Below are positions 10,831 through 22,147 of a stretch of 64,000 nt of DNA, one piece after another. Below the pieces are notes generated by a model that saw nothing but the letters and a program-made list of their open reading frames with translations, was not told the DNA's origin and searched no databases. A program made the position numbers and the translations under genes. The DNA lies in NCBI GenBank assembly GCA_944548615.1, contig OX155963.1, forward strand, positions 18,245,454 to 18,309,453. Direction: 5' to 3'. The DNA comes from Micropterix aruncella. Lineage: Eukaryota > Arthropoda > Insecta > Lepidoptera > Micropterigidae. Within the stretch, counting starts at the first letter, position 1. Each line of letters starts with the position of its first letter.

Positions 10831-11261
10831 AAGTTAAATGTTGAAGTTTCGCAATTCTTGAAGTTGAAGGTGGTGGCAAAGTTAACAGTCGTATTCAGCG
10901 ACCATATAAACCAGCGATACATATAAAACCGCTGAGAAAAGACACTTCTGGATTTTTTTCTTGGAAGCGCCAAGTTTGGATCTCATATGCTTAGACTAGT
11001 TTGAGAAACCAACGTTTCTAACAACGCTAACTTCTGTATCCCAGTTTCCGCTCGATCCAATTAATTCTCGCTCAGCGTAAATACGAAACACTCCACGGAG
11101 GAATCCTTGGATTTGGTGATTGAAATTCCTTATCGGCCTCCAGCAGCCGTAATAAAAAGGAGATTAGGCTCTAGGGGCGAGCTTTTCAATTGGTGGCCAA
11201 TTTAACTTCAAATTACATTTTACAGGTATAAAAAGTAGGTCGATCTAGATTTGTCTTGGAA
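10831..11261. other. No gene recognised
   Basis: Contains the short direct duplication next to the MITE; otherwise nothing supported. Confidence 0.4.
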
Positions 11262-11620
11262 GCAGATAATGCTTTATTTCGGGAGTATGCTGTCGTTAAA
11301 CATAGTGTAGATGGAGCCATGGTAATATATTATACTGTTTTCAAATCCGTCATAGACCTTCATCATTACGAACTCCGCTCTCCTAGATATTTTCAGCATT
11401 TTTCCGTATGACCATTTATTATGTAGGGCATTAGATTAATAAATGCCATAGTACGTTTTGGCAGCGAGGCCGGCGACCATTGTCGTCAGAATGTTTCACA
11501 GCCTAAAGGGGCCCCAAAAAGTGCAAAGGGCGCCCCCGAGATTTTGACTGCCTTAGGGCCCCTACATGGGTTAATCCGGCTCTAGGCGACATGCAGGTAG
11601 GGCTGATAGCATGGTATTTT
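11262..11620 (+). repeat. Interspersed repeat family H, copy 1
   Basis: Blocks TGTTTTCAAATCCGTCATAG, CATCATTACGAACTCCGCTC, TTTTCAGCATT, AGTACGTTTTGGCA and CATGCAGGTAGGGCTGATAG occur in the same order near 34.45-34.98 kb, where a SINE has been inserted after TTCAGCATTCTT. Non-coding and unclassified. Confidence 0.6.
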
Positions 11621-11880
11621 AAAAACAAAAGACTGTTTTAAAAAAAAATAAAGACTGAATTATTATAAAAGCCCATCAATGTAATAAAAATGATAACAAT
11701 AATAATGTTCAATTAGTAGTGCCATTTATCGCATTTTATATAGGCGGAAAACATCACAGAAAAGAAAAATTGGTTTGTCTAAAAATCTATTGGTTTGTCT
11801 GAACTTAGTTCATAATCATTACGTATTGAAACCTGTATAATACCAAATTAGGAATGATTTTTTTGTAAATAATATAAAAA

Positions 11881-12362
11881 CTAGTTGGAACCCGTCGAGA
11901 TCGACGGTCAGTTGAACAGTAATATTCTAAAAATAAACGGAAATATACTTTTTATTTATGATTAAATAATATTCTTTGGATTAATTCGACTACGTTGCGG
12001 TGCCTTGCTCATTTGATCTACTATCAGGAATGTCACCAAGGTCTTGGAGAAAACTGACAGCAACAATCGAAGAGCGACGCGCAAGTGATATGACGCGAAA
12101 AGTAAATAATTTTTTTTGCGCCAATGCTTACTTTAGCAACTATACGCTAGAGGGCGATGAAATTCTTGAAAGTATTGAGTAAAAAAATCGTTTGTGTTAC
12201 CCCTAGACTTTCCCGGCCAGCAGACAATCCCCTCGCGCAAAAACACTCTACCCCCCACCCCTCCCCCCTCCACCCCGATCCGCTCCCTCCCCCTCCCCCA
12301 ACCCTCCTTCTCTCTAACTAGCCGTTCTCTCAATAAAAACATGTTTCAAGTTAATATATAGA
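11881..12362 (-). mobile_element. Short non-autonomous Helitron-type element
   Basis: Read on the minus strand, the 3' end is a perfect hairpin (CCGTCGA-TC-TCGACGG), followed by GTTCCAA and the terminal CTAG at 11884-11881, with T next. This is the Helitron arrangement: a subterminal hairpin, CTAG end and insertion before T. A matching 5' end (A|TCTATATATTAACTTG) can be placed at 12362. No Rep or helicase sequence is present. A fragment resembling the end of family B (GACTTTCCCGGCCAGCAGAC) lies inside, near 12206. The 5' boundary is less certain than the 3' end. Confidence 0.55.
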
Positions 12363-13235
12363 TTATAAGAGATATGATTTAAAAATTCGTTCTTTATTTT
12401 ACTAATATTTCATTTCGAGATAGCAACACGTATAGGCGTATTTAGAGCGGTATCTTTAGTGCGCTGCCATACTGCCACATCACGAACGCTGCTATTTTGA
12501 ACATAAGATAATATTATTCAACGTTTGAAACTAAGTGCCATCTACACGCTGCGTTTCGTAGTAAAATCCCAGCTGTCAAATCGTAGTACGGCAATGAGCA
12601 ATCTAATACCCTATGTAATCAATGGCATCACTGACCATACCTCGAGGACCTCATTTTCTTTTGCATATGGTTTACTCAGAGTTCATTACACCTTTATTTG
12701 AGAGGATCATTAGATATAGCGAAGTAAGGGAGGAGTGCTCAAGTTCCTGTTGCCGCTGACTTATTTGAACGTTTCAACTGCACAGCGGTTTGCCCCCTTG
12801 AGTATGATACGACCAAATCTGGTTCTGAAACAATTATCCGTTGAGTATGATACGACCAGATCTGGTTCCGCGTTTTTTTCACTTCTTTGACGTTCTCATA
12901 TTTATTCATAATTATCTAATGGTTTTACAAAATGATATTTCAATATCCTATATTCGAAATTTCAATGCAATCATTGTGCAGTTGTTCTTTTTATGATTGG
13001 TGTAGTAGTTTCGTAGTTATAGTACTTTAAGGTCGATGTCGCCGAAAATCCTGCAAAAGAGACAGATGCATCCATGAAAATACCCATTTACTCCAAGGGT
13101 TAATGCTATGTTATGTGTACTGTGACTGCTTTAAAAAATCGTTTTGTTACTTTGCGGTTAATATTAAGTGCTTACCTATGAAGTTGCTCTTCTATAAAGG
13201 AAATTTAATACCAAAAACTTTGTATGAAAAACATA
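12363..13235. other. No gene recognised
   Basis: One notable item: TTGAGTATGATACGACCARA plus TCTGGTTC occurs twice, starting near 12798 and 12841, a direct duplication with a 43-bp period. No coding signal. Confidence 0.45.
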
Positions 13236-13239
13236 TATA

Positions 13240-13930
13240 TATATAATTAAAAGAAACAGTGACCCCTATTATCTATACAGATTTGTCATTTTAAAGGGAG
13301 TTCCTTAATTCCTCTGCTGTAAAACTACTGTGGATATGAACCAATGAATGCTTTGAAGGCGTTTTTCCTCGACTCTTCAAAGTTGATGTTTTCTTTTGTA
13401 AAAAGTTATCTAAATTCAAAAAAAATAATAAACTCTATTGGAGCAAGGTCTGGCAAGTACGGTGGGTGATTAAGAGTCTCCAGCCGCAACTCCTGCACAT
13501 TTGAGACTGTTTGCAGTAAAATCTGTGGTTATACGTTGACATGCAGAAGCAGTGGCGATGAGCGATTGACCAGGTTCGGTTAGGTAATCACGTGCTTCTC
13601 CATCATAGTTTGCAGTTATTAACAGTACACAATTACGGTAACTGTATATCCAGACTGCAAGAAACTGTAATAGAAAACACCGGCACAGGATCTCATGATT
13701 GGAAATATTACAAATTTTCAACTTCCTCATGGTTGCACAAACGAAAATATTTGAGCTAAAACAAACAAGGGAAAGACAAATAAATGGCTGATTCTTAAAA
13801 AGGAATAACATAGCCTTGAACTAAAATTTATTTAAATTTGAAATTCCAACTCAAACCCAAGTTAACCAAGTTCAAATTCGCCAGTATGAAAAAACAGCAA
13901 TTACATAAGCAATTACCCAATACCACACAA
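13240..13930 (-). pseudogene. Mariner transposase relic, copy 2
   Basis: On the minus strand the relic translates, with frame changes, through LLLHVNV, then LETLNHPPYLPDLAPIEF, then FYSRGIKELPLK and QICIDNRG. HPPYxPDLAPxxF surrounds the third catalytic Asp of mariner transposases. The middle block corresponds to LLLHDNA, in which the second catalytic Asp is replaced (V here). Stops interrupt it. It is the same family as copy 1 at 7850-8515, in inverse orientation, so the two could pair or recombine. Confidence 0.75.
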
Positions 13931-14369
13931 AAAGTTCTACTTTACTGAATTTATTTAAATTTTTGGCAGGTTGATAGAGAGCCATAATCTAGACGATTGG
14001 TACAAATAGCCTAAAATGCTTTTCTCCGTTCAGGAAATCGACTAACAACCAAAATTCTAAAGGATCTTGGTAGGCATTATCCACAGGCATGTTGGATTCT
14101 CGTTTTAAGAGATTTGGCAACCTTAATTACTTCGAATAAAATAGTTGGGGACAATAACAATAAATTTGTATGTTTTCTACAACAGCTTTGAAGTAGGCCT
14201 AACGCTGAGTGATTTCCAGTATTTTGCCAGCTGATATTTGAGGGTATCGAGGAGTCGTTGAAATGTTCTGCAACCGTTGTCGCATCATCTACGAGTATAA
14301 TACTGTTATTGATTTTAAAGCGTATGCAATAATTACATGTTGGATTTTGTGTACATTCTTTTACTTTTC
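13931..14369. other. No gene recognised
   Basis: No feature supported. Confidence 0.4.
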
Positions 14370-14870
14370 CGGCCGACTATTCGACAAAAATGGAAAGTAT
14401 TGTGAACGCGATTTTTTTTCGAGTAGAAGATTGAAATATTAATCTTAAGCCACCCCGAGATTATTAAGGCCATTTCCAGATTTAAGTTTGCTGTGTGCCT
14501 CTCGCTCTCTCTCCCTCTGTGTGTGTGTGTGTGTGCTTGTTCTTGTGTGTGTGTGTGTGTGTATTCATCCACGATAGGGCCCAAACGCTTAATCCGACTG
14601 AGCTGAAATTTGGTGTGCAGGCATCATTTGGTAATGGTAAGAGGTTAAAAGTTCATGGTTGAAATCGGTTCACCAGGAGCACACTAGTCATATATCATCC
14701 TCGAATTATTGGACTTAGAGACTTGAAATTTGGTACGCAGATACCTTGTTGGACCGAAATCACATTGTGAAATATCTTTACACAGATACAGAGCTACGTT
14801 TTGTTTGAAATATATAATAAAGAAGCTGCACAGGTAATGTTTAAATTTCGTCATACAAATAATATATGGG
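14370..14870 (+). repeat. Interspersed repeat family B, copy 3
   Basis: Begins GGAAAGTATTGTGAACGCGA and continues with the family blocks: GCCATTTCCAGATTTAAG, a (TG)n tract at about 14517-14563, ATCCGACTGAGCTGAAATTT, CACTAGTCATATATCATC, GAAATTTGGTACGCAGATAC and GAAATCACATTGTGAAAT. Non-coding. Confidence 0.7.
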
Positions 14871-15515
14871 GGAAACAAATATTTACAATCGCGGCGTCGG
14901 GTTTGATTTTACGGCGACGCGCAATTGCAATTCGATTTTTAAATTAAATAAGATTACGCCCTTTGCTAATTGCCGGGAAAATCTTGTGACGACAAAACGG
15001 ATTATTTTAAGGATATTCCAGGCAGCATTGATTTTATTATCTGAATTATCTACTTCATACCTAAAGTATTTCTAAATTATATTTTAATTATCTCCCCTTA
15101 AGGCCAGGACATTATGAAATTGAAAATACACAGCTACAATCCTGATAAATTTTCTTCTGGATATAGCTTTGGCAGTCTTTGCTGCTGCCTGCTCCAGACG
15201 TTAGCCATAGTAACATCGTTACGAAGCCGTTATTCTGTAACGAAGTTTTAACTACGGCGACATAAACAAACGTAAGAGCGCGCTGTTCTCAGATGCACTT
15301 GTAACTTCATCCCGGCAACAGAGTTAGCTTTACTGCTCGACTTGATTATATCCAAGCAAACTACAATATTAAATGCTGCACTGAGATGTATACAGGATGT
15401 AACAGCAGTGAGAACCACGAGTTACTGAAATGATTCTGTTGGAGACTCGGTCCAACATACCCTTCATTCTGAAATGTATATATCCTGAGTCCTTGGTATT
15501 TTTGTGGTTTTCGAC
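14871..15515. other. No gene recognised
   Basis: No feature supported. Part of 15110-15330 is less AT-rich but has no recognisable product. Confidence 0.4.
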
Positions 15516-15517
15516 TA

Positions 15518-16700
15518 CAACGGGCGAATCTGTCACCCCAGGAGGTTTTAGCGATAATGATCGTTCTATATGTGTGTCTCATTGGCTCTCAAATTATACT
15601 AGAGATGAATGCGAAAATATGATATATTAAAATATTTTATTTTCAACCACAAATTATAGGATATATAGATATAAATTATGGATATACAGATATACAGATA
15701 ATATGTTATATTTTATTATGTTATACTATATTATATATAAATATGATACATTATTTTATATGTTATAACATATGATATTATATTATATTGTAATATGTTA
15801 TATTATATTATTTATATTATATTATGCTAAATTAAATTACGTATTGTTTTTTATGAGACGGATAAAGGACAGCAGGCAAGGCGTAAAGGCTCAGCAAATA
15901 ATACCACAGAACTTTGTATCCATCACCCCAATACAGGCGTATACCTAGTGGGGTGATGTACCCTAATCCTGACAAGTTATTGCCCTTTCGCGATTTTCAT
16001 CAAATGTATTCTTTTAAAACTGTGTTAAAAAAATTAACGCAATCTTTTTTTATGTAAGTATAAAAAATAGGATAAATAAATAAATAAAAAACTAAATATC
16101 CCGTGAGGTGAGCGTAGCAGACTTTGTGGACGATACAAATCTATCGTCCAGCAAAACCACGAACCCGCCAGAGACCAACGCCTTACGGCGAGGCGCTAGG
16201 AAAGCAACCCAGTGGGGCCACCTTGCCCCCTGGCTATTAGTTTCGGCCAGATTTCTCCGGCCTCCCGACTGGTTTCGGGCTCGAGGTCGATTGAGCGGTC
16301 CTCTCGCTTACGTAGCGGTGATTCGGTGTCTACCGAATCTATCACGGACCACGGCATCCTTCGCCCGGCTCTTCACCCGGTATCGGGTAGCCGGTTGGTC
16401 GTTTCAAGAGCAATTGCCGTAAAGTTAACAACTGCCTCCGCTCTCTAGGAAACAAATCCGTTTCCAGACTCCCACGGCTATCGGTCGGAATGCAAAGTCG
16501 ACTGAATAACACCCCACGGTGCGCAAGCGGTCCAAGAGTGCCCGAAGGTTTATACTTAGAGGAAACTAACCCGCAAGCCAGAATCCTACCCGGGCTCGCA
16601 CATCTGCGTGGCTGCCGGATGGGTGTTTTTGCCGGACCCGTGAATTTGACCGACCCTTAGACACATGGGTCTTAGTGGCCTAACTGCAACAGGGCCCATT
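15518..16700 (+). repeat. Family C copy 2, split by family D
   Basis: The left end (GACTACAACGGGCGAATCTG, then GGAGGTTTTAGCGATAATGA) stops near 15568. The family then resumes at about 16097 with CCCGTGAGGTGAGCG, which directly follows the equivalent point in the other two copies. The right part contains CCAGATTTCTCCGGCCTCCC, GTAGCGGTGATTCGGTGTCT and ATCACGGACCACGGCATCC. It extends further right than the 54-kb copy (to about 16700). The open frames inside are not conserved among copies. Confidence 0.65.
15569..16096 (+). mobile_element. Retroposed repeat family D, copy 1
   Basis: This ~530-bp insert interrupts family C. Its right end is an AATAAATAAATAAA tail, as expected for a LINE- or SINE-type 3' end. 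The segment AGGCGTATACCTAGTGGGGT, with the nearby blocks CGCGATTTTCATC and GACAGCAGGCAAGG, is also found inverted at 48865-49262. The left part is a degenerate ATATTAT-rich stretch (15660-15835). No ORF. Confidence 0.6.
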
Positions 16701-16834
16701 AGCTCTCTAAAGTACTTTGTCTATCTTTTTCAAAATTATGGCACTCGTGATAAGAGGGGATAGTACCCCCCTCACTGACCCCCCCCGATAATGATTGATT
16801 ATGATAGCAAATCTAGTATAGTATTTTTGTACAA
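16701..16834. other. Spacer with C-rich tracts
   Basis: Contains ACCCCCCTCACTGACCCCCC near 16765; a related GTGAGGAGGG...CCCCCCC motif occurs near 27590. Otherwise nothing. Confidence 0.35.
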
Positions 16835-17210
16835 TTTACGTGGTATTGAAATTGCTATTTTTCGCTATGGTTCGTTTCTCGGCTAGCCTCGGGCGGTTCG
16901 ACTTTTTCCGGGCGGCTCGATTTTTTCTTGTATGAGAGATATTGCAATCAAAACAGTGTGGTTTCGGCCCGACGACGCATCTATTTACAGAAGTCCAATA
17001 TTTTGAGATTGAAATATTAGAGAGTAGCGCCCTCTGATGGACCAATTTAAACCACAATCTTTTCAACTCTTGCCATAACCAAATGATGCCTGCTTGCCAA
17101 ATTTCAGCTACATCGTATAAAGCGTTTAGGAGCTAGCATCGAGGAATACACACAGACACACAGACTCACAGACACACAGAAGTGCGTTCACAATACTTTC
17201 CTCTGCCGGG
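16835..17210 (-). repeat. Interspersed repeat family B, copy 4 (inverse)
   Basis: Inverse-complement blocks of family B are visible: GCCAAATTTCAGCTACATCG, ACACACAGACACACAGA, and GTGCGTTCACAATACTTTCC followed by TCTGCCGGGAATG, which is the family's left end read backwards. Truncated relative to the other copies. Confidence 0.65.
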
Positions 17211-17725
17211 AATGTTAAATACTGAAATAAATCAACCAAACTGACTTAACTGAATTGTGATTCGGTAGCCAAACATACGTTGGATGCATCGAAATTGAAT
17301 TGTTTTGTCAGTTTTGCCTTCGGTTTGCTCTCATGGACCAAGCAAATTAAAAGTCGTATTGTTAACGAAAACACGTGCGCACGCCTGCCGCTCAACTCAC
17401 CGATAACGTTATTTTCATGTGAATACACGCGTCACTTCATTAGAATGAGTACTAATATTTTTCTTTCCCAGTGTTTATTCATTTAGTTATTGGGAATAAT
17501 ACCTACACATATAATACTCAATACAATATTAAATAAATTATTTATTACTAATATTTTCACTTAATTTCTTATTAGAGCATAATATGTAGGTATATATGTG
17601 TAATCCGTATGCTAAATTACTTATTGTCTATGTGTTGTAGAACTGACGATTCATTGTAAGAGTTAAATTATAATAAACAATATTTTAACATAAAAAAACC
17701 GTCTCCATTTTTTAAATATAAGTGC
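17211..17725. other. AT-rich DNA, no gene recognised
   Basis: No feature supported. Confidence 0.45.
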
Positions 17726-18365
17726 AGAACCATGCCGTGGTAAAACTTAAACCGGGCTATCATAATTCGATGCGTATACAAAATTTTATGTCTCTGCTGT
17801 TGACCGTTGAGGAGTTCCCTTGTTGGAAGCCAATCCTGGTTACCGCAGTCCTGTCTTAGTGAAACTTACAACGGGCTGTCGTAATTAAATGCATATACAA
17901 AATTTCGTGTCCGTGCGAAGGCTGAGAAGGCTCTCATAAGGGGCCAATCTTGGGTGCTGCAGCCATGTCATTGTGAAACTTAGAACGGGCTATCATAACT
18001 AAATGAGTATACAAAATTTAGTGTCAGTGCTGTTGACCGTTGAGGAGTCCCCTCGTCGGGAGCCAACCCAGAGTATAGAATCAGGTCATGCTTATCATAG
18101 AAAAATGCATTGTCATCGGAATTAAACCAACATGTTCATTTTCAACTTCATATGATTATATTTGAGCAGTTCCCTCAATTCCTCATTGACCCCATCATCA
18201 GAACAGGGGTTTGGTAAAAATGAGACTAATCTGTAAGTATATCCTTTCATAGGTATATCCTTTCAAATCGGTTAATAAATTACGAAGTTCTGAGGTAACA
18301 AACATAAAAAAATACAACCGAATGGATAACCTTCTCCTTGTCTTGAAATCGGTTAAAAACTATTA
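17726..18365 (+). repeat. Interspersed repeat family E with internal tandem units
   Basis: Three tandem units of 114-119 bp are marked by CGGGCTATCAT-like motifs at 17754, 17873 and 17987. Each has TATACAAAATTT and, in units 1 and 3, TGACCGTTGAGGAGT. They are followed by a unique tail (AATCAGGTCATGCTTATCAT, CATCATCAGAACAGG) and end near CTTGAAATCGGTTAAAAA. A second copy is at 26845-27405 and a fragment lies near 56815. The family is common-looking but I cannot name it. Confidence 0.7.
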
Positions 18366-18816
18366 ATATCAAAATTATTTGGATCAATTAACATTGTAAA
18401 AAACAAACAAATATTTTATCGAAGCGACCAACGTCACGAGTCCTAAGGGCTACCACAAATCGTAATACGGCTACTAGCCTCCGAGCCTCCGAGCTCACTA
18501 CAGCCGAATATGACTGCCATATGGACGTCACTCCGCCGACGGAGATATTCAAACGTTCGATGAATTTTACAACCCCCACTCATGCGCAACGCCAACTACA
18601 GGCGTTTTCCGAAACGCATCCCACTGCTCACTTCCCTAGCACCCTATCCCTGCAAAGCGATTAGAATCTCAATAACGTTATTATGCTTAATAATGCAAAT
18701 AAAGAGGCCCGAAACTATAGACCAAAGTGAAATAAATATTCAAGGCTTTTAGAACAAATTATACGCAGCGGATTTGTTTGTAACCATCATTTTCTGCTAA
18801 ATCCGCTAAAACAGAG
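18366..18816. other. No gene recognised
   Basis: No supported feature; 18420-18660 is less AT-rich, with open but unrecognised frames. Confidence 0.4.
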
Positions 18817-18902
18817 TTGTTCGTAGCAGATCGATGATCAGATGATATTTGATGGAAAATTGTTCGTAGCAGATCGATGATCAGATGATATTTGATAGAA
18901 AA
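18817..18902 (+). repeat. 43-bp tandem duplication
   Basis: Two almost identical 43-bp units begin with TTGTTCGTAGCAGATCGATG at 18817 and 18860; one substitution is visible near the end (GATGG versus GATAG). Confidence 0.95.
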
Positions 18903-19587
18903 TGTTTCGAGTGGCGCCCCGTCTATTTCTTAAGTACGATCTACGGTCCGCTTTTAGGACATTTTTTTTTCATAGAAAGTTACAATACAATAGCATACAT
19001 ACCTATACCTATTACAGTCTGTCGAGTAGCACCGGGCGAGTGATGCCACAGCACTAATGTCTGTGGCGGGGAGAACGCACGCCGGTCCCCGCACCTCAGC
19101 TACCGCTTACATTTCTCTCAGTCGCCAAGTGTAGATATACATTAAATTGTAATCCCCAGTGGGTAGATTGTACTCGATGTTTCTCACAAAGTAATAAAAA
19201 AATATTGTATTCTCTTCTATTCTATGCCCAAAATTTGCTGTTGAGGATCCGAGGCTCGAATCGTTTTAAACAGCTTGGGCTAGTTTTTGTTCTTTGATCG
19301 GCCCAACTTTCGGTTCAGCTTTCATCCGGTAGCTTCCTCGAAGATGTATTATCATGGAAAGCCTCAGGAACTCTGCCTGCAGTTGTATTTTGCAGTTGTA
19401 AGTGGTTGTGATCTACAGTGCGCTAGGGGGAACTGCCGCCAGGCACTAGCTAAGTCTGCTCTACTGGCGAATTTCCGGGGCAGTCTAGAAACGTACGTTT
19501 TCTAGGGGGCGTAGATAGATGATGACCTACTGCCACCAACCCTTAGAAATGGCCACCCGCTCCTAAGTGACTTGCTGCCAAAGAGTG
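18903..19587. other. No gene recognised
   Basis: No supported gene. The open frame at 19287-19505 has no recognisable motif. Confidence 0.4.
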
Positions 19588-20189
19588 TGTAGGAACTTCG
19601 TCCTACATATCAAGTCAACAAAAGCATTAGATTCTAGAAATCTATAATCGCAAACACACTCAATTCTACACCTGTAAACTGCAATTAAATTCCACCTAAT
19701 TTCGGTAATTAGAACAGACATAGCCGGTGACTCATGTCAATTTCTCCTAATCGATTCAATCGAACACACTTACTTCCCCCACGCTCTCAGCATTGCGTCA
19801 TGCATTACGGTATATAAGCCCATACATTTGATCAATTAATTATCATCCTCGGGCCGTCTCCCGACACGCATCATTCTCGAGTAGACGTTACTCATCATCC
19901 TCGAGTTGCCGCTCATCGCGTTTATATCTCGCTATCATCTACGAGCAGTCACTTCAGCATCCGCTATACTAATCTTCAACTACTCAGCCGCGATCATCAT
20001 CTTCGAGCACACACTACACACACCGCGACTTACTATTCGAAAGCGTTACGCCTGGCAATCATCAACTACGTTCTTCAATAAATAACTTCAACTTCAGCAA
20101 GAACGACTTTTGCTACGGAGAAAACCCCCTGATGATACCACCTCTTCACTAACGAGCAATTGGAGTCCAGTGAGGGGTGGTCCCTCACA
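19588..20189 (+). mobile_element. Probable solo LTR of an LTR retrotransposon
   Basis: This 602-bp block starts with TGT and ends with ACA, and is flanked on both sides by AGTG (19584-19587 and 20190-20193), consistent with a 4-bp target duplication. Inside are a TATA box (TATATAAG at 19811-19818) and a polyadenylation signal (AATAAA at 20077-20082) in the order expected for U3, R and U5. No gag or pol sequence lies on either side, so it would be a solo LTR left by recombination. Family (Gypsy, BEL/Pao or Copia) cannot be set from the LTR alone. Confidence 0.55.
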
Positions 20190-20193
20190 AGTG

Positions 20194-21389
20194 TCACGGA
20201 CCCACGACAAATTACTCAGTCCTAACGTCGTCCTCTGTTGGCCGCTAAAATAAATGTTTGATAGTTTACTAGATTTTGTAAAATTTTGCTACATTGCGCC
20301 GTACTCAAGTCGTTTAAGTATAACCTTCCATATGGGAAGAATTTCAATTTGAATTATATAAGCATATCATCAGCAATATATAAGCAAAAAATGTTGTTGC
20401 ATGAAAATTGGCACGTGTCTGCACGGTTTCCGGTGCGCTCACGTTATCCTGTTAAAACGTGATAGGAATTAATTCAGGACAATATTCTTCAGTTATCAGC
20501 GAGCCTTACGTGCCGTTCAGCGGCTGAAACAAAATAGCTGAAACCACAATGGCGGCAGATGCTTTCAGCGAATGGTTCTGAAACGAAATCTTTTGTCCCT
20601 AAACTCTCCAATTTGCGGGATTGGTTGTTAGAACCGTAAACTGTTTGCTCTGGATTCGAATCTATAGAGGAATCTATAGGGAGGTTATTGCAAAGGTGCC
20701 AATACAACATCACATTACCGAAATAAATGGTGTAATTACAAATGTTTTAATTTTATTGTTAAAAAATATGTGTTTTATCAGTAATACGCGAAAAAATATC
20801 GAAAATATATCGAAAAAACCTTATATTACGATATTTAAATTAAAATATACCTGTGTTAATTTCTAAAACAGTGGGTTGAAGAACCCTCCAAAGGGCTCAC
20901 AATTTTTCAGAGTTCATTGTTTTTACAGTGAGACTCAACAAAATATTTGTAAAAAAACTGGGAAAAAAATCTTTACTGAACTTTAATCAATACCCTGATT
21001 GGATTTGAACTAATTTAGAACATTCATCGACTAGTCAGTCATCTTTGAGATTATAATAAAGTTACATTTGTCGTTAAATGTTTTAAATTGGTGTGAGTAT
21101 GAATAAAATCCCGATAAAATATTTTTACTGATTACTGAAGTTTTCAGTGATTTCTACCACGTCTTATTGTATTTAGGAGTTTAACAAATTGTAACTCTAA
21201 TCAGAATATTCGTCAGACCTTTATATATCTATTTGTATAGAAATTAAACTTAAACAACTTTTAATATTGCTATGAATAATTATTGTAATATGAAATAATA
21301 TAATATTGTATATTATATTATTTCATATAATCTATCTATATATGCCGCCGATTATTTCATATACTCTATCTATATATCTATCTATATAA
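20194..21389. other. AT-rich DNA, no gene recognised
   Basis: No gene supported. A TATCTATC-rich stretch at 21325-21395 leads into the Helitron-type element. Confidence 0.45.
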
Positions 21390-21961
21390 TCTATCTATTA
21401 TGAATCGCCGTGCGTTAGTCTCGCAAGATCACGGAAATGACTCGACCGATTTCAATTATTTTTTTTGTTTTGTTTGCCTTGATTCAGGGGTGGTTTACAA
21501 AAAAAAATTTTTAGGAAAAACTCAAAGAAACAACTGAAAATCGAAAAAATCGAAATTGGTCATTTTGGGAAATAGGCGACTATCGCTAGATGGCTATCGC
21601 GGCGATCCTATAATTTGACAGCTGCGCCATCCATGTTATTACCTTCCGTACATGTGTCACGTTTAACTGTCACATTCCGTACAATGTGTAAAATTTTGAT
21701 AAGTCGAAAATTCAAAAAAGTCAAAAAAGTCGAATAGTCAAAAAGGTCGGAATAGTCAAAAAAGTAAAAAAATATATTAAAAAGTCGAAAAAGTAAAAAA
21801 TAACATTTAATCACCAAACGAAACCCAAACCGTACATGATTTGGTCATATTATAGATTTCAATGAATTGGATTTGGAAAGTTGATCAGGATTAATAAACG
21901 CTTATGAAGAGTTACAATCAAATCAATTTTAGGTGGTACGAAGTTCACCGGGTCTATCTAG
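21390..21961 (+). mobile_element. Non-autonomous Helitron-type element
   Basis: The 3' end has a GGTG...CACC stem, then GGGTCTAT and the terminal CTAG (21958-21961) followed by T, the Helitron terminus pattern. A 5' end A|TCTATCTATTATGAATCG fits at 21390, followed by ACCGATTTCAATTATTTTT, typical of these elements. Length 572 bp with no Rep/helicase sequence. The interior holds an (AAAAAGTCG)-like repeat tract at about 21697-21800. Confidence 0.65.
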
Positions 21962-22147
21962 TGTAATATAATAATGTAATATGAAATAATATAATTTTGC
22001 TATGAGTGACACTACGAAGTGGTTGTTCGGGTTTACATGGTGCTGATCCCAATCGTTTACGTACAATATTATCGATAAATCGAATTTGTTACCGGATCCA
22101 ATCAGCTTTGAATCCACCGCGTCGGGACGTTTGCGGCCCCGTACTAC
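21962..22147. other. Spacer
   Basis: Contains GGGACGTTTGCGGCCCCG near 22122, which may be the outer part of the foldback element to the right. Confidence 0.35.
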
